DNA of 64,000 nt, taken from positions 558,001 through 622,000 of the forward strand of contig NZ_CP076023.1 in the NCBI RefSeq assembly GCF_018623035.1, in the 5' to 3' direction. The translations under genes and the position numbers were made by a program. Below the pieces are notes generated by a model that was not told where the DNA came from, ran no database searches, and saw only the letters and a list, made by a program, of their open reading frames with translations. This DNA is from Cellulomonas dongxiuzhuiae (lineage in GTDB: Bacteria > Actinomycetota > Actinomycetes > Actinomycetales > Cellulomonadaceae). Positions 16,187-23,288 of the stretch are shown piece after piece (position 1 is the stretch's first letter; every line of letters begins with the position of its first letter).

Positions 16187-17248
16187 TCAGGGCCGTGGCG
16201 GAGCGCCGGACGTCACCGTCGTGCCGTCCGCGGGCGCGGGGCCGCCGTGCGCACCGCGGCGACCGGCACGCCGCACAGGTCGTTCCACCAGCCACCAGCT
16301 CGCGGTCGCCGCCACTACGGTCGCGGGCAGCGCGACCAGCCCGGCGGCGTCGTCGAGCGCGGGGCGCAGCCACAGCGTCAGCGGGTAGTTCCACAGGTAG
16401 GCGGCGTAGGAGACGGTGCCGAGCGCGACGAGCGGCCGCCACCGGGGCCGCACGACGACGTGCCGCCGCCCGGCCTGCACGAGCACGACGGTCGCGACGG
16501 CGACGGCGGGCCCGGCGAGCAGGTACGTGGCGGCGTGGCCGCGCAGGTCCGTGAACGTCAGGGCGGCGAGCAGCGTGACCGCGGCGGTCACCGCGTGCGG
16601 CCCTGACGCGGCAGGCGGCCAGCGGTCCTGCGTGACCCGCGACGCGGCGCCGACCACGAAGCAGCCGAGCCACGACGTCGCCAGCGGGTACGCCGCGTCG
16701 GGGTCCGCGCGGAACCACACGACCGTCAGCACGCACAGCAGCGCGGCCACCGCCCCCGCGAGGACCAGCCCGGTGCGCAGCCGCCGCACCCGCACCGCGA
16801 GCAGGACGACCAGCGGCCACACCAGGTAGAACTGCTCCTCGGTGGCCAGCGTCCACAGGTGGTAGATCGCCGGGCTCACCCCCACCAGCCCGACGTACGG
16901 GATGTTCGCCGTGTACGTCAACGAGACCGCCACGGTCCTGCCGAGCGTGCCGGCGTCCCCGAGCGGGTCCAGGGTCGCCGTCACCACGACGAACCCCACG
17001 ACGAGCACGACCAGCGCGGGCACCAGCCGCCGCAGCCGGCGCCACCAGAACCGGCGCAGGTCGAGCCTGCCGGTCGCCTCCGACTCGTCCACCAGCAGAC
17101 CGGTGATGAGGTGCCCGGACAGCGCGAAGAACATGACGACGCCGACGACCCCGGCGCCGGGGAACACCTCGGGCCAGGCGTGCCGCAGCATGACGAGCGC
17201 GATCGCGACGCCCCGCAGCGCGTCCCACGCGCCGACGCGGGCCGTCAC
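16187..17248 (-). CDS. acyltransferase-3 membrane protein, VanT N-terminal-half-like
   Basis: The 353-aa protein has about ten membrane helices and is coupled to the ligase gene by a GTGA overlap. Acyltransferase-3 signatures are RGVAIALVMLRHAW (catalytic-type His), GVVMFFALSGHLITGLL and FWWRRLRRLVPAL near the N terminus. Stand-alone members (OafA/YrhL type) O-acylate cell-surface sugars. The D-Ser racemases VanT of VanC/VanG clusters carry exactly this kind of membrane domain (~330-350 residues) fused ahead of a racemase and linked to L-Ser uptake. Its position as last gene of a dipeptidase-racemase-ligase operon suggests the VanT-like role, or acylation of the modified peptidoglycan. Substrate is unknown. 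Confidence 0.75.
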   Translation of the reverse strand: MTARVGAWDALRGVAIALVMLRHAWPEVFPGAGVVGVVMFFALSGHLITGLLVDESEATGRLDLRRFWWRRLRRLVPALVVLVVGFVVVTATLDPLGDAGTLGRTVAVSLTYTANIPYVGLVGVSPAIYHLWTLATEEQFYLVWPLVVLLAVRVRRLRTGLVLAGAVAALLCVLTVVWFRADPDAAYPLATSWLGCFVVGAASRVTQDRWPPAASGPHAVTAAVTLLAALTFTDLRGHAATYLLAGPAVAVATVVLVQAGRRHVVVRPRWRPLVALGTVSYAAYLWNYPLTLWLRPALDDAAGLVALPATVVAATASWWLVERPVRRAGRRGAHGGPAPADGTTVTSGAPPRP

Positions 17249-18249
17249 GACGTGCGCGACGCGTGCCGCACCCGCGCCTCGGCCACCAGCTCGGCCACCA
17301 GCGCGGGGTACGACATGCCGGCGGCGGCGAACATCCGCGGCACCTGCGAGTGCGCCGTGAGGCCGGGCATCGTGTTGACCTCGTTGAGCACCGGGCCGTC
17401 GGTGGTGAGGAAGAAGTCGACGCGCGCGACGCCCTCGCAGCCGAGGGCGTCGACGACCGTGCGTGCGTCCGCTGCGAGGCGGTCGGCGTCCGCGGGGTCC
17501 AGCACCGCGGGGACGACGAACCGCGCGCTGCCGTCGTACTTCGTGGCGGTGTCGAAGACCGCGCCGGCGTGCCCGATCTCCAGGGGCGGGGAGACCACGG
17601 TGGTGCCGTCGGCGCGGCGCAGCACGGCGACGTCGATCTCGCGGCCCGTCACGACCTCCTCCACGAGCACCCGGTCGTCGAGCTCGAGGGCCGCGGCCAC
17701 GGCCTCCCCGAGCTCGGCGAGCGTGTCGACGCGGCGCACGCCGTGGCTGGACCCGGAGGCCACCGGCTTGACGACGGCGGGCAGCCGCGGGTCGTCGGAC
17801 GCCTCGGCGACACCCCGCACGAGGAGACCGTCGGCGACGGCGACGCCCACGGCGGTCGCCACGAGCTTGGTCACCCACTTGTCCATGCCGATCGCCCCGG
17901 CGCGCACGCCGGACCCGACGCACGCGACGCCCGCCAGGTCGGCGAGCGCGGCCAGGGTCCCGTCCTCGCCGTGCGGACCGTGCACCGCGGGCAGGAGCAC
18001 GTCGCACGTCGCGACGAGCGCGACCGCCTCGGCGAAGGACAGCGCGGTGCCGTCGACCGACCACGTGCCGTCGCGCCCGATGGTGAGCGCCAGGACGTCG
18101 TGCGTCACGGCCAGGGCCTCGCGCACCGCCGCGGCGCTCGCGAGCGACACGTCGTGCTCGACGTTGGCGCCGCCCCCCACGACGGCGACGCGGCACACGG
18201 GTGCAGCTGGCGAGGGCGGGGGGCGGTGCTGCAGGTCGGACGTGGTCAC
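17245..18249 (-). CDS. D-Ala--D-X ligase (D-Ala-D-Ala / D-Ala-D-Ser type)
   Basis: The 334-aa ATP-grasp ligase has a GTG start overlapping the racemase stop. Signature motifs: GGGANVEHDVSL (catalytic Glu31), HGPHGEDG (90-97), KPVASGSSHGV (161-171), EEVVTGREID and NEVNTMPG (289-296). The omega loop reads FDTATKYDGSARF. It keeps the Lys-Tyr pair of D-Ala-D-Ala and D-Ala-D-Ser ligases rather than the Glu-Lys-Gly seen in D-Ala-D-Lac enzymes such as VanA. It acts in the cytoplasm making the peptidoglycan dipeptide terminus. With an adjacent VanX-like dipeptidase and racemase, a dedicated D-Ala-D-Ser or alternative dipeptide is more likely than housekeeping Ddl, but second-substrate specificity cannot be read from sequence alone. 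Confidence 0.85.
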   Translation of the reverse strand: MTTSDLQHRPPPSPAAPVCRVAVVGGGANVEHDVSLASAAAVREALAVTHDVLALTIGRDGTWSVDGTALSFAEAVALVATCDVLLPAVHGPHGEDGTLAALADLAGVACVGSGVRAGAIGMDKWVTKLVATAVGVAVADGLLVRGVAEASDDPRLPAVVKPVASGSSHGVRRVDTLAELGEAVAAALELDDRVLVEEVVTGREIDVAVLRRADGTTVVSPPLEIGHAGAVFDTATKYDGSARFVVPAVLDPADADRLAADARTVVDALGCEGVARVDFFLTTDGPVLNEVNTMPGLTAHSQVPRMFAAAGMSYPALVAELVAEARVRHASRTS

Positions 18250-19430
18250 GGGTGCTCCTCGGGGGTGTCAGGCAGGTCGGGGGACGCGGGCACGACGCGG
18301 CGCACGAGCCGGCGCCCCAGGCCGGTGAGCAGCTCGTGCGGGAGGGTGCCGGCCCAGCCGGCCCACTCGGTGAGCGTGGGGGCCGGGTCGTCGCCGGTGC
18401 CGATGACCGTGACGACGTCGCCCGGCTGCACGGGCAGGTCGCCCACGTCGACGACGACCTGGTCCATCGACACGCGCCCGGCCAGCGGACGCCGCCGCCC
18501 GTGGACCAGGACCTCCGCGTGGCCCGACGCGCTCACGGGCAGGCCGTCGGCGTACCCCAGCGGCAGCAGCGCGAGCCGCGTGGGTGCGGCCGTCCGGTAC
18601 GTGTGGTCGTACCCGACGCCGACGCCGGCGCCCACGTCGCGCACCTGGACGACGGGCGCCGTGAGCTGCGCGGCGGCGCGCAGCACCGGGTGGCGGCCGG
18701 TCGGGTCGATGCCCACCAGCCCGGCGCCGACCCGCGACAGGTCGAACGTCGCCGCCGGCAGCCCCAGCACGGCGGCCGTGGCGCCGAGGTGCCGCAGCCC
18801 CGGCCGCAGCCCCGCGGCGGACGCCTGCGCGACGCCACGGACGAACCGGGCCGTGGCGGCCGCGTTCGCGGCGGCGTCGAGGCCCGCCGCGCAGGCGAGG
18901 TGGCCCATCACGCCGACGACCCGCACCTTCCCGACCCGCTCCGCACGGTGCGCCGCCGCGCACAGGGCCGACCACAGCTCGGGCGGGCAGCCGTCGCGTG
19001 CCGTCCCGCAGTCGAGGTACAGGTGGACGTCGACGACGCGGCCCAGCCGTCGCGCCGCCGATGCGGCCGCGTCGAGGTGCGCGAGGCTCGGCACCGCCAC
19101 GTCCACACCGTGCAGGACGGCGTCGGCCAGGTCGGCACCGGGTGCGTCGAGCCAGCTCAGGACGGGTGCGGCCACGCCTGCCAGTCGCAGCTCGACCGCC
19201 TCGGCCAGCGTCGCCACGCCCAGCGCCTGGGCCCCGTTGGCGAGCGCCGCGCGCGCGACGTCGACGGCACCGAGGCCGAACCCGTCGGCCTTGACGACGG
19301 CCATGAGCCGCCGGGCCGACGCCGCCAGCACGCGCGTGTTGTGCGCGACGGCGTCCAGCCGCACGGTCAGGACGGGCCGGGTGCGGGCCACCGGGGCGAC
19401 CGGGACCGTTCCCGGTGGGCAGACGGTCAT
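18246..19430 (-). CDS. PLP alanine/serine racemase, VanT C-terminal-half-like
   Basis: The 394-aa fold-type III racemase has PLP lysine K47 in VVKADGFGLG, catalytic tyrosine Y274 in GVGYDHTY, and GRVSMDQVVVDVG near the C terminus. It starts at ATG 19430, 2 bp after the dipeptidase stop, and its own stop overlaps the ligase start. It supplies a D-amino acid (D-Ala, or D-Ser as in VanT) to the neighbouring ligase. Deviations from housekeeping Alr around the PLP site (KADGFGLG instead of KADAYGHG) suggest a specialised enzyme. The membrane domain that VanT carries at its N terminus is encoded separately at 16187-17248. Confidence 0.85.
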   Translation of the reverse strand: MTVCPPGTVPVAPVARTRPVLTVRLDAVAHNTRVLAASARRLMAVVKADGFGLGAVDVARAALANGAQALGVATLAEAVELRLAGVAAPVLSWLDAPGADLADAVLHGVDVAVPSLAHLDAAASAARRLGRVVDVHLYLDCGTARDGCPPELWSALCAAAHRAERVGKVRVVGVMGHLACAAGLDAAANAAATARFVRGVAQASAAGLRPGLRHLGATAAVLGLPAATFDLSRVGAGLVGIDPTGRHPVLRAAAQLTAPVVQVRDVGAGVGVGYDHTYRTAAPTRLALLPLGYADGLPVSASGHAEVLVHGRRRPLAGRVSMDQVVVDVGDLPVQPGDVVTVIGTGDDPAPTLTEWAGWAGTLPHELLTGLGRRLVRRVVPASPDLPDTPEEHP

Positions 19431-19432
19431 GC

Positions 19433-20074
19433 TCACGCCGCCACCGGTCCGTACAGCGCCGCGGGGCGGCCGGTGACGAGCGCCCAGTAGCGGTCCCCGA
19501 AGCTCCAGTGCCACCACTCGGTGGGGTAGTTGACGAAGCCGGCCGTGCTCATCGCGTCCGACAGGGCGGTGCGCAGCGCCCGCGCGGCGGGCGGGACGGG
19601 TGCGTCGGTGAAGCAGCGGCCCTCGCTCTCCTCCGGCGTGGCGTCCAGCGGGCACCCGAGGTCGAGCTCCCTGCCCGTGGGGTCGACGAGGGTCACGTCG
19701 ACGGCAGCCCCGGCGACGTGCGGTGCGACGGCGACCGGTGCGACGTAGCGGCTGGTGAGCCGCTCGACGTCGTCCGGTGTCGCGCCGGGATGGTCCAGGC
19801 GCACGCGGGACCCGTACCGCGCCACGATCGCCGCCTGCGCGCCGGGGCTGCGCCACCCCTCGGCGAGGGCGAGGTGCAGCCCGACGGGCAGTGCCGCGTC
19901 CGCGCGCAGGAGGCGACGGGCGACCGTTGCCCGCACGCGGGAGCCCTGCGGTTCGCCGCTCACGTGCAGGCGGGGCAGCCGGGCGACGACGAGGGGTTCG
20001 CCGCTGTCGACGACAGGGACGGCCGCGACCCGCGGATCATGCAGGAGGACGACGTCGTTGCTGATCAGAGGCAC
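19433..20074 (-). CDS. D-Ala-D-Ala dipeptidase, VanX/M15D family
   Basis: The 213-aa zinc peptidase is first gene of the four-gene operon. Zinc ligands H119 and D126 (HVAGAAVD), catalytic E186 and ligand H189 (EWWH), and transition-state arginine R75 (EGWRSPGA) sit at almost the same spacing as R71/H116/D123/E181/H184 of VanX. No signal peptide is visible, consistent with cytoplasmic hydrolysis of D-Ala-D-Ala. In glycopeptide-resistance clusters this removes the normal dipeptide so that only the alternative one enters peptidoglycan. A function in spent-dipeptide recycling is the alternative. The intergenic region 20075-20345 holds the divergent promoters. Confidence 0.85.
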   Translation of the reverse strand: MPLISNDVVLLHDPRVAAVPVVDSGEPLVVARLPRLHVSGEPQGSRVRATVARRLLRADAALPVGLHLALAEGWRSPGAQAAIVARYGSRVRLDHPGATPDDVERLTSRYVAPVAVAPHVAGAAVDVTLVDPTGRELDLGCPLDATPEESEGRCFTDAPVPPAARALRTALSDAMSTAGFVNYPTEWWHWSFGDRYWALVTGRPAALYGPVAA

Positions 20075-20311
20075 GCAGCGACGCTAGCCGTGGCCGTGAG
20101 GCGCCCGGCTCCCCCCGGGGTCTCGACGTGCGGCCGCCACGGGGGGACGCCGGCGCGGGGCCGTCCCCCCGTGGCGGGGGATCGTGCGGCGGTCCGTCCA
20201 CCCAGGGGCTGACGTCCACCTCCCACGCCGCGGGGTGGACGGCCCCGCGCCGCTCCGGACCGGGACGTGGGCGAAGGGCGGCCGCACCGGGTGCGCCCGA
20301 GACGCCCGCGT

Positions 20312-20321
20312 GCGCAGACTG
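20312..20321 (+). promoter_or_regulatory. GCGCAGACTG motif upstream of UBP2
   Basis: This is identical to the motif at 12564-12573 before the flavoprotein/kinase operon and lies 24 bp upstream of the UBP2 ATG. A GGAGG binding site at 20333-20337 follows. It suggests that the two loci share a promoter or regulator. Confidence 0.35.
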
Positions 20322-20345
20322 GACGGGCACCCGGAGGTGAGTGTC

Positions 20346-20693
20346 ATGAGCGTTCCCGCGATCGACCCGACCGTCCCACCGAGCGGCCCCGGCTGCGTCG
20401 AGTGCGAGCAGGAGTCGGGCTGGTGGGTGGCGCTGCGCAGATGTGCCGCCTGCGGGCACGTCGGCTGCTGCGACAGCTCGCCCGGTCAGCACGCGACGGG
20501 CCACTGGCACGCGACGGGACACCCCCTCATACGGTCGTACGAGCCGGGCGAGGACTGGTGGTGGCACTACCAGTCGGGTGAGTACGCGCACGGCCCGGAC
20601 CTTGCGCCGCCGCTCGCGCACCCCGTCGACCAGCCGACGCCGGGCCCCGCCGGACGCGTCCCGGCCGACTGGCGCGACCACCTGCGCGCCTGA
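20346..20693 (+). CDS. UBP-type zinc-finger protein, copy 2
   Basis: The 115-aa paralogue of the protein at 15776-16117 keeps every putative zinc ligand (C17-x2-C20, CAAC, CC, QHATGHWHATGHP) and the YEPGEDWWW and VPADWR segments. ATG 20346 is preceded by GGAGG at 8-base spacing, so it is independently expressed. It has no kinase or flavoprotein beside it, yet shares the upstream GCGCAGACTG motif with that operon. Function is unknown; it may compete with or extend the copy-1 role. Together with copy 1 it brackets the VanX-like cluster as two same-direction repeats ~4.5 kb apart. Confidence 0.8.
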   Translation: MSVPAIDPTVPPSGPGCVECEQESGWWVALRRCAACGHVGCCDSSPGQHATGHWHATGHPLIRSYEPGEDWWWHYQSGEYAHGPDLAPPLAHPVDQPTPGPAGRVPADWRDHLRA

Positions 20694-20744
20694 CCCGTGG
20701 ACCCCAGCACCCGGCGCGACCGCCGCGCGGCCTAGCCTCGACGC

Positions 20745-21872
20745 ATGGTCGCCACCTTTGTCACCGCCGGCCGCGTCGTCCTGGGTGCCGGCGCCGCCGC
20801 GCAGGTCCCCGAGCTCGTCGCGGGGCTCGGGCGCCGCGTCCTCGTGGTCGCGGGGCGGTCCGCGGACGTCGCGGCGCTCGCGGGTGCGACCGTGCACCGG
20901 CACCGCGGCGAGCCCGACGTCGACGCCGTCCGGGCCGCGGTCGCCGTCGCGCGGGAGGTCCGTCCGGACGTCGTCGTCGGCTGGGGCGGCGGGTCCGTGC
21001 TCGACCTCGCCAAGTGCGTCGCGGTGCTGGCGCGTGGCGCTACGGACGTGCTCGACCACCTGGAGGTCGTCGGTCGGGGGCTGCCGCTGCCGGACGACGC
21101 GCTGCCGGTCGTCGCCGTGCCCACCACGGCCGGGACCGGCGCCGAGGTGACGGCCAACGCGCCCGTCCGCGTCCCGGAGCGCGGCGTGAAGGCCAGCCTG
21201 CGGGGTCGTGCGATGCTCCCGGCCGTCGCCGTCGTCGACCCCCTGCTCACGCTCGGCTGCCCACCGGCGCTGACGGCGGCGTCGGGTGCGGACGCCCTCA
21301 CGCAGGCCCTCGAGGCCTTCACGACGCCCCACGCCACGCCCCTGACCGACCCGCTGGCCCGTGACGCGCTCGTCCGCGCCGGCCGCAGCCTGCTGCGCGC
21401 GGTCGAGCACGGCGACGACGTCGACGCGCGCACCGACCTGAGCGTCGCGGCGCTGCTGTCGGGCATGGCGCTGGCGAACGCGAGGCTCGGTGCGGTCCAC
21501 GGGCTCGCGGCCGCGCTGGGCGGGCGGCTCGGCGCCCCGCACGGGCAGGTGTGCGCGGCGGTGCTGGCCGCGACGACGGCCGCGAACGTGACGGCACTGC
21601 GCCGGACGGACCCGGACGGCCCCGGCCTGGCCCGGTACGACGACGCCGCCGTCGCCCTCACCGGGCGGGCCGGTGCCCGTGCGGACGACGCGGTCGCGTG
21701 GCTGCGTGACGTGGTGGCAGCCCTGCGGGTCCCGGGTCTGGGAGCCCTGGGCCTGTCGGACGACGACGTGCAGGCCGTCGTCACCGACGCCCTGGCCGCG
21801 TCGTCCATGCGCGGCAACCCCGTCACGCTGACGCCCGCCGACCTCACGGAGGTCGTCACCGCGTCGTGGTGA
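20745..21872 (+). CDS. iron-containing alcohol dehydrogenase family protein
   Basis: The 375-aa protein has the dinucleotide-binding motif GWGGGSVLDLAK and the family signature PTTAGTGAEVTANA. Metal ligands are expected from the Asp in GADALTQALEAF and the two His in LGAVHGLAAALGGRLGAPHGQ. It reduces or oxidises an alcohol/aldehyde or maleylacetate-type substrate with NAD(P)H; the substrate is not evident. A TAGCCT box ends only a few bases before ATG 20745, so the transcript may be leaderless. It is followed by YqeY on the same strand, 73 bp on. Confidence 0.8.
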   Translation: MVATFVTAGRVVLGAGAAAQVPELVAGLGRRVLVVAGRSADVAALAGATVHRHRGEPDVDAVRAAVAVAREVRPDVVVGWGGGSVLDLAKCVAVLARGATDVLDHLEVVGRGLPLPDDALPVVAVPTTAGTGAEVTANAPVRVPERGVKASLRGRAMLPAVAVVDPLLTLGCPPALTAASGADALTQALEAFTTPHATPLTDPLARDALVRAGRSLLRAVEHGDDVDARTDLSVAALLSGMALANARLGAVHGLAAALGGRLGAPHGQVCAAVLAATTAANVTALRRTDPDGPGLARYDDAAVALTGRAGARADDAVAWLRDVVAALRVPGLGALGLSDDDVQAVVTDALAASSMRGNPVTLTPADLTEVVTASW

Positions 21873-21945
21873 GCCGGCCCCCGTCCGGGACGTGGGGCCG
21901 CGGAAAGAGCGGGCGTTCGCCGTCGAACCACCGCAGGATGGCCCC

Positions 21946-22398
21946 ATGAGCACCCTCGACCGACTGACCGCCGACCTCACCACGTCCCTCAAGGCCCGCG
22001 ACACGCTGCGCACGAGCACCCTGCGCCAGCTCATCGGTGCGGTGCGTCACGAGGCCAAGGCCGGCACGGTCGAGCGCGAGCTCACCGAGGACGAGGTCCT
22101 CAAGGTCCTGGCCCGCGAGTCGAAGAAGCGCCGCGAGTCCGCCCAGATCTACACCGACGCGGGTGCCCCCGAGCGCGCGGCCACGGAGAGCGCCGAGGCG
22201 GAGATCGTCGACGAGTACCTGCCGACGCGCCTGAGCGACGAGGAGCTCACCGCGCTCGTCGACGCCGTCGTGGCCGACACCGGGGCGTCGTCGCTCAAGG
22301 ACATGGGCGCCGTCATGAAGGAGGCGAACGCCCGCGCGCAGGGCCGCGCCGACGGCAGGGCGCTGAGCACCCTGGTCCGCTCCCGCCTGGCGGGCTGA
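21946..22398 (+). CDS. GatB/YqeY domain protein
   Basis: The 150-aa helical protein matches YqeY, which resembles the tRNA-binding tail of GatB. Typical segments are LKARDTLRTSTLRQLIGAV, ESKKRRESAQIYTDAGAPER and KDMGAVMKEANARAQGRADG. Start is ATG 21946, not the in-frame codon 18 residues upstream, which lacks a binding site. The family may help tRNA charging or glutamine-dependent amidation, but direct function is not established. It is full length and unremarkable. Confidence 0.85.
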   Translation: MSTLDRLTADLTTSLKARDTLRTSTLRQLIGAVRHEAKAGTVERELTEDEVLKVLARESKKRRESAQIYTDAGAPERAATESAEAEIVDEYLPTRLSDEELTALVDAVVADTGASSLKDMGAVMKEANARAQGRADGRALSTLVRSRLAG

Positions 22399-22464
22399 CG
22401 ACGCGCCGGCGTGCCGGCCCGGCGGCCTCGCGCGGCGCCGCAGCCTCCGGAGCCGGTCGGTCCC

Positions 22465-22965
22465 TCACTTCAGGGCCCACTCGTCGGTCGCGTAGTCGGC
22501 CCGCCCGTCGGCCGCGGTGAAGTCCGTCCACGTGTAGATCCGCAGGTACGTGCTGCCGTAGTAGCCGTACGTCTTCACCCAGAGGTACTTCGTGGCCCAG
22601 CTGTAGGTGTAGGTGGCGCGCAGCCAGCCGTCGCCCATGTCCTGGGCCCGGCGGCTGCCCCAGTCGCAGGCCGTCGGGGTGCAGGCGCCGTAGCCGCGCA
22701 GCGTGAAGTAGGACTCGCCGCCCGTGCAGTTGCCGTCGGTGTCGCACAGGACCTGGTCGCCGCAGTGGAAGCCGACGGTGACCTGACGGACCGAGCGGGT
22801 GCCCGGGTCGATGTTGTGCCAGTCGCCCATGAGCGGCGGGGTGGCGCACAGCGCGTGCGCCGGCTGGGCGGTCGACACGCTCAGCGCGGCGACGCCGAAC
22901 AGCGACAGCACCAGGGCCAGGAACGCGAGCAGGGCGCGTCTCGGGGCGTGGACGGACGTGGGCAT
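22465..22965 (-). CDS. small secreted protein, unknown function
   Basis: The 166-aa precursor starts at ATG 22965 behind AGAGGTG. A clear Sec signal peptide (ALLAFLALVLSLFGVAALS) ends at AQPAHA, giving a ~128-residue mature protein. The mature part is rich in Tyr, Trp, Thr and Gly with five or six cysteines (LCATPP, FHCGDQVLCDTDGNCTGG, ACTPTACDW), suggesting disulfides in an extracellular beta fold ending WTDFTAADGRADYATDEW. I recognise no family. A perfect 9-bp hairpin lies just upstream of the binding site in the presumed 5' leader. It is divergent from the LPRTG protein. Confidence 0.7.
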   Translation of the reverse strand: MPTSVHAPRRALLAFLALVLSLFGVAALSVSTAQPAHALCATPPLMGDWHNIDPGTRSVRQVTVGFHCGDQVLCDTDGNCTGGESYFTLRGYGACTPTACDWGSRRAQDMGDGWLRATYTYSWATKYLWVKTYGYYGSTYLRIYTWTDFTAADGRADYATDEWALK

Positions 22966-22988
22966 GGTGATCACCTCTCAGTGAACCG

Positions 22989-23011
22989 GAGCAGGCGACC
23001 CCCGCCTGCTC
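22989..23011 (-). promoter_or_regulatory. leader hairpin upstream of the secreted-protein gene
   Basis: The arms GAGCAGGCG and CGCCTGCTC pair perfectly around ACCCC. It lies 24 bases upstream of the ATG and just before the ribosome binding site, so it would be in the 5' leader of the minus-strand transcript. It could affect mRNA stability or translation. Confidence 0.4.
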
Positions 23012-23220
23012 GTTCGAGGAGCCGTGTGCGCCGGACGGTGATACCGCCGACCCACCCTTCGCGTCGTCCGACCACCCGTCGCCGAGCGCGGGGCACACCT
23101 GCAGAGCGCGGTGGTGGATCCCCCCGCGCTCGACCCGTGTCCACCGCGCTCGTCGACGTGGTCGCATCGCGGGGCGGCCGTCTCCCGCCTGCGGGGTGAC
23201 GCGGCCAGAAGAAGATGTCC

Positions 23221-23248
23221 TTGACCGTTCTGTGCTGTTCACGACAAT
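23221..23248 (+). promoter_or_regulatory. sigma-A-like promoter for the LPRTG protein
   Basis: TTGACC (23221-23226) and GACAAT (23243-23248) are separated by 16 bases. They lie about 40 bp before GTG 23289, which has GAGGGGG as its binding site. Confidence 0.5.
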
Positions 23249-23288
23249 CTGGCGGGGTTTGCGCCGTCCTGGTCTGAGGGGGCCCCAG

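Larger units (their letters stand above)
22966..23288. other. 323-bp divergent intergenic region
   Basis: It separates the secreted protein (minus) from the LPRTG protein (plus). It holds the leader hairpin at 22989-23011 and a sigma-A-like promoter at 23221-23248. The middle (about 23020-23210) shows no gene I can support. Confidence 0.6.
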
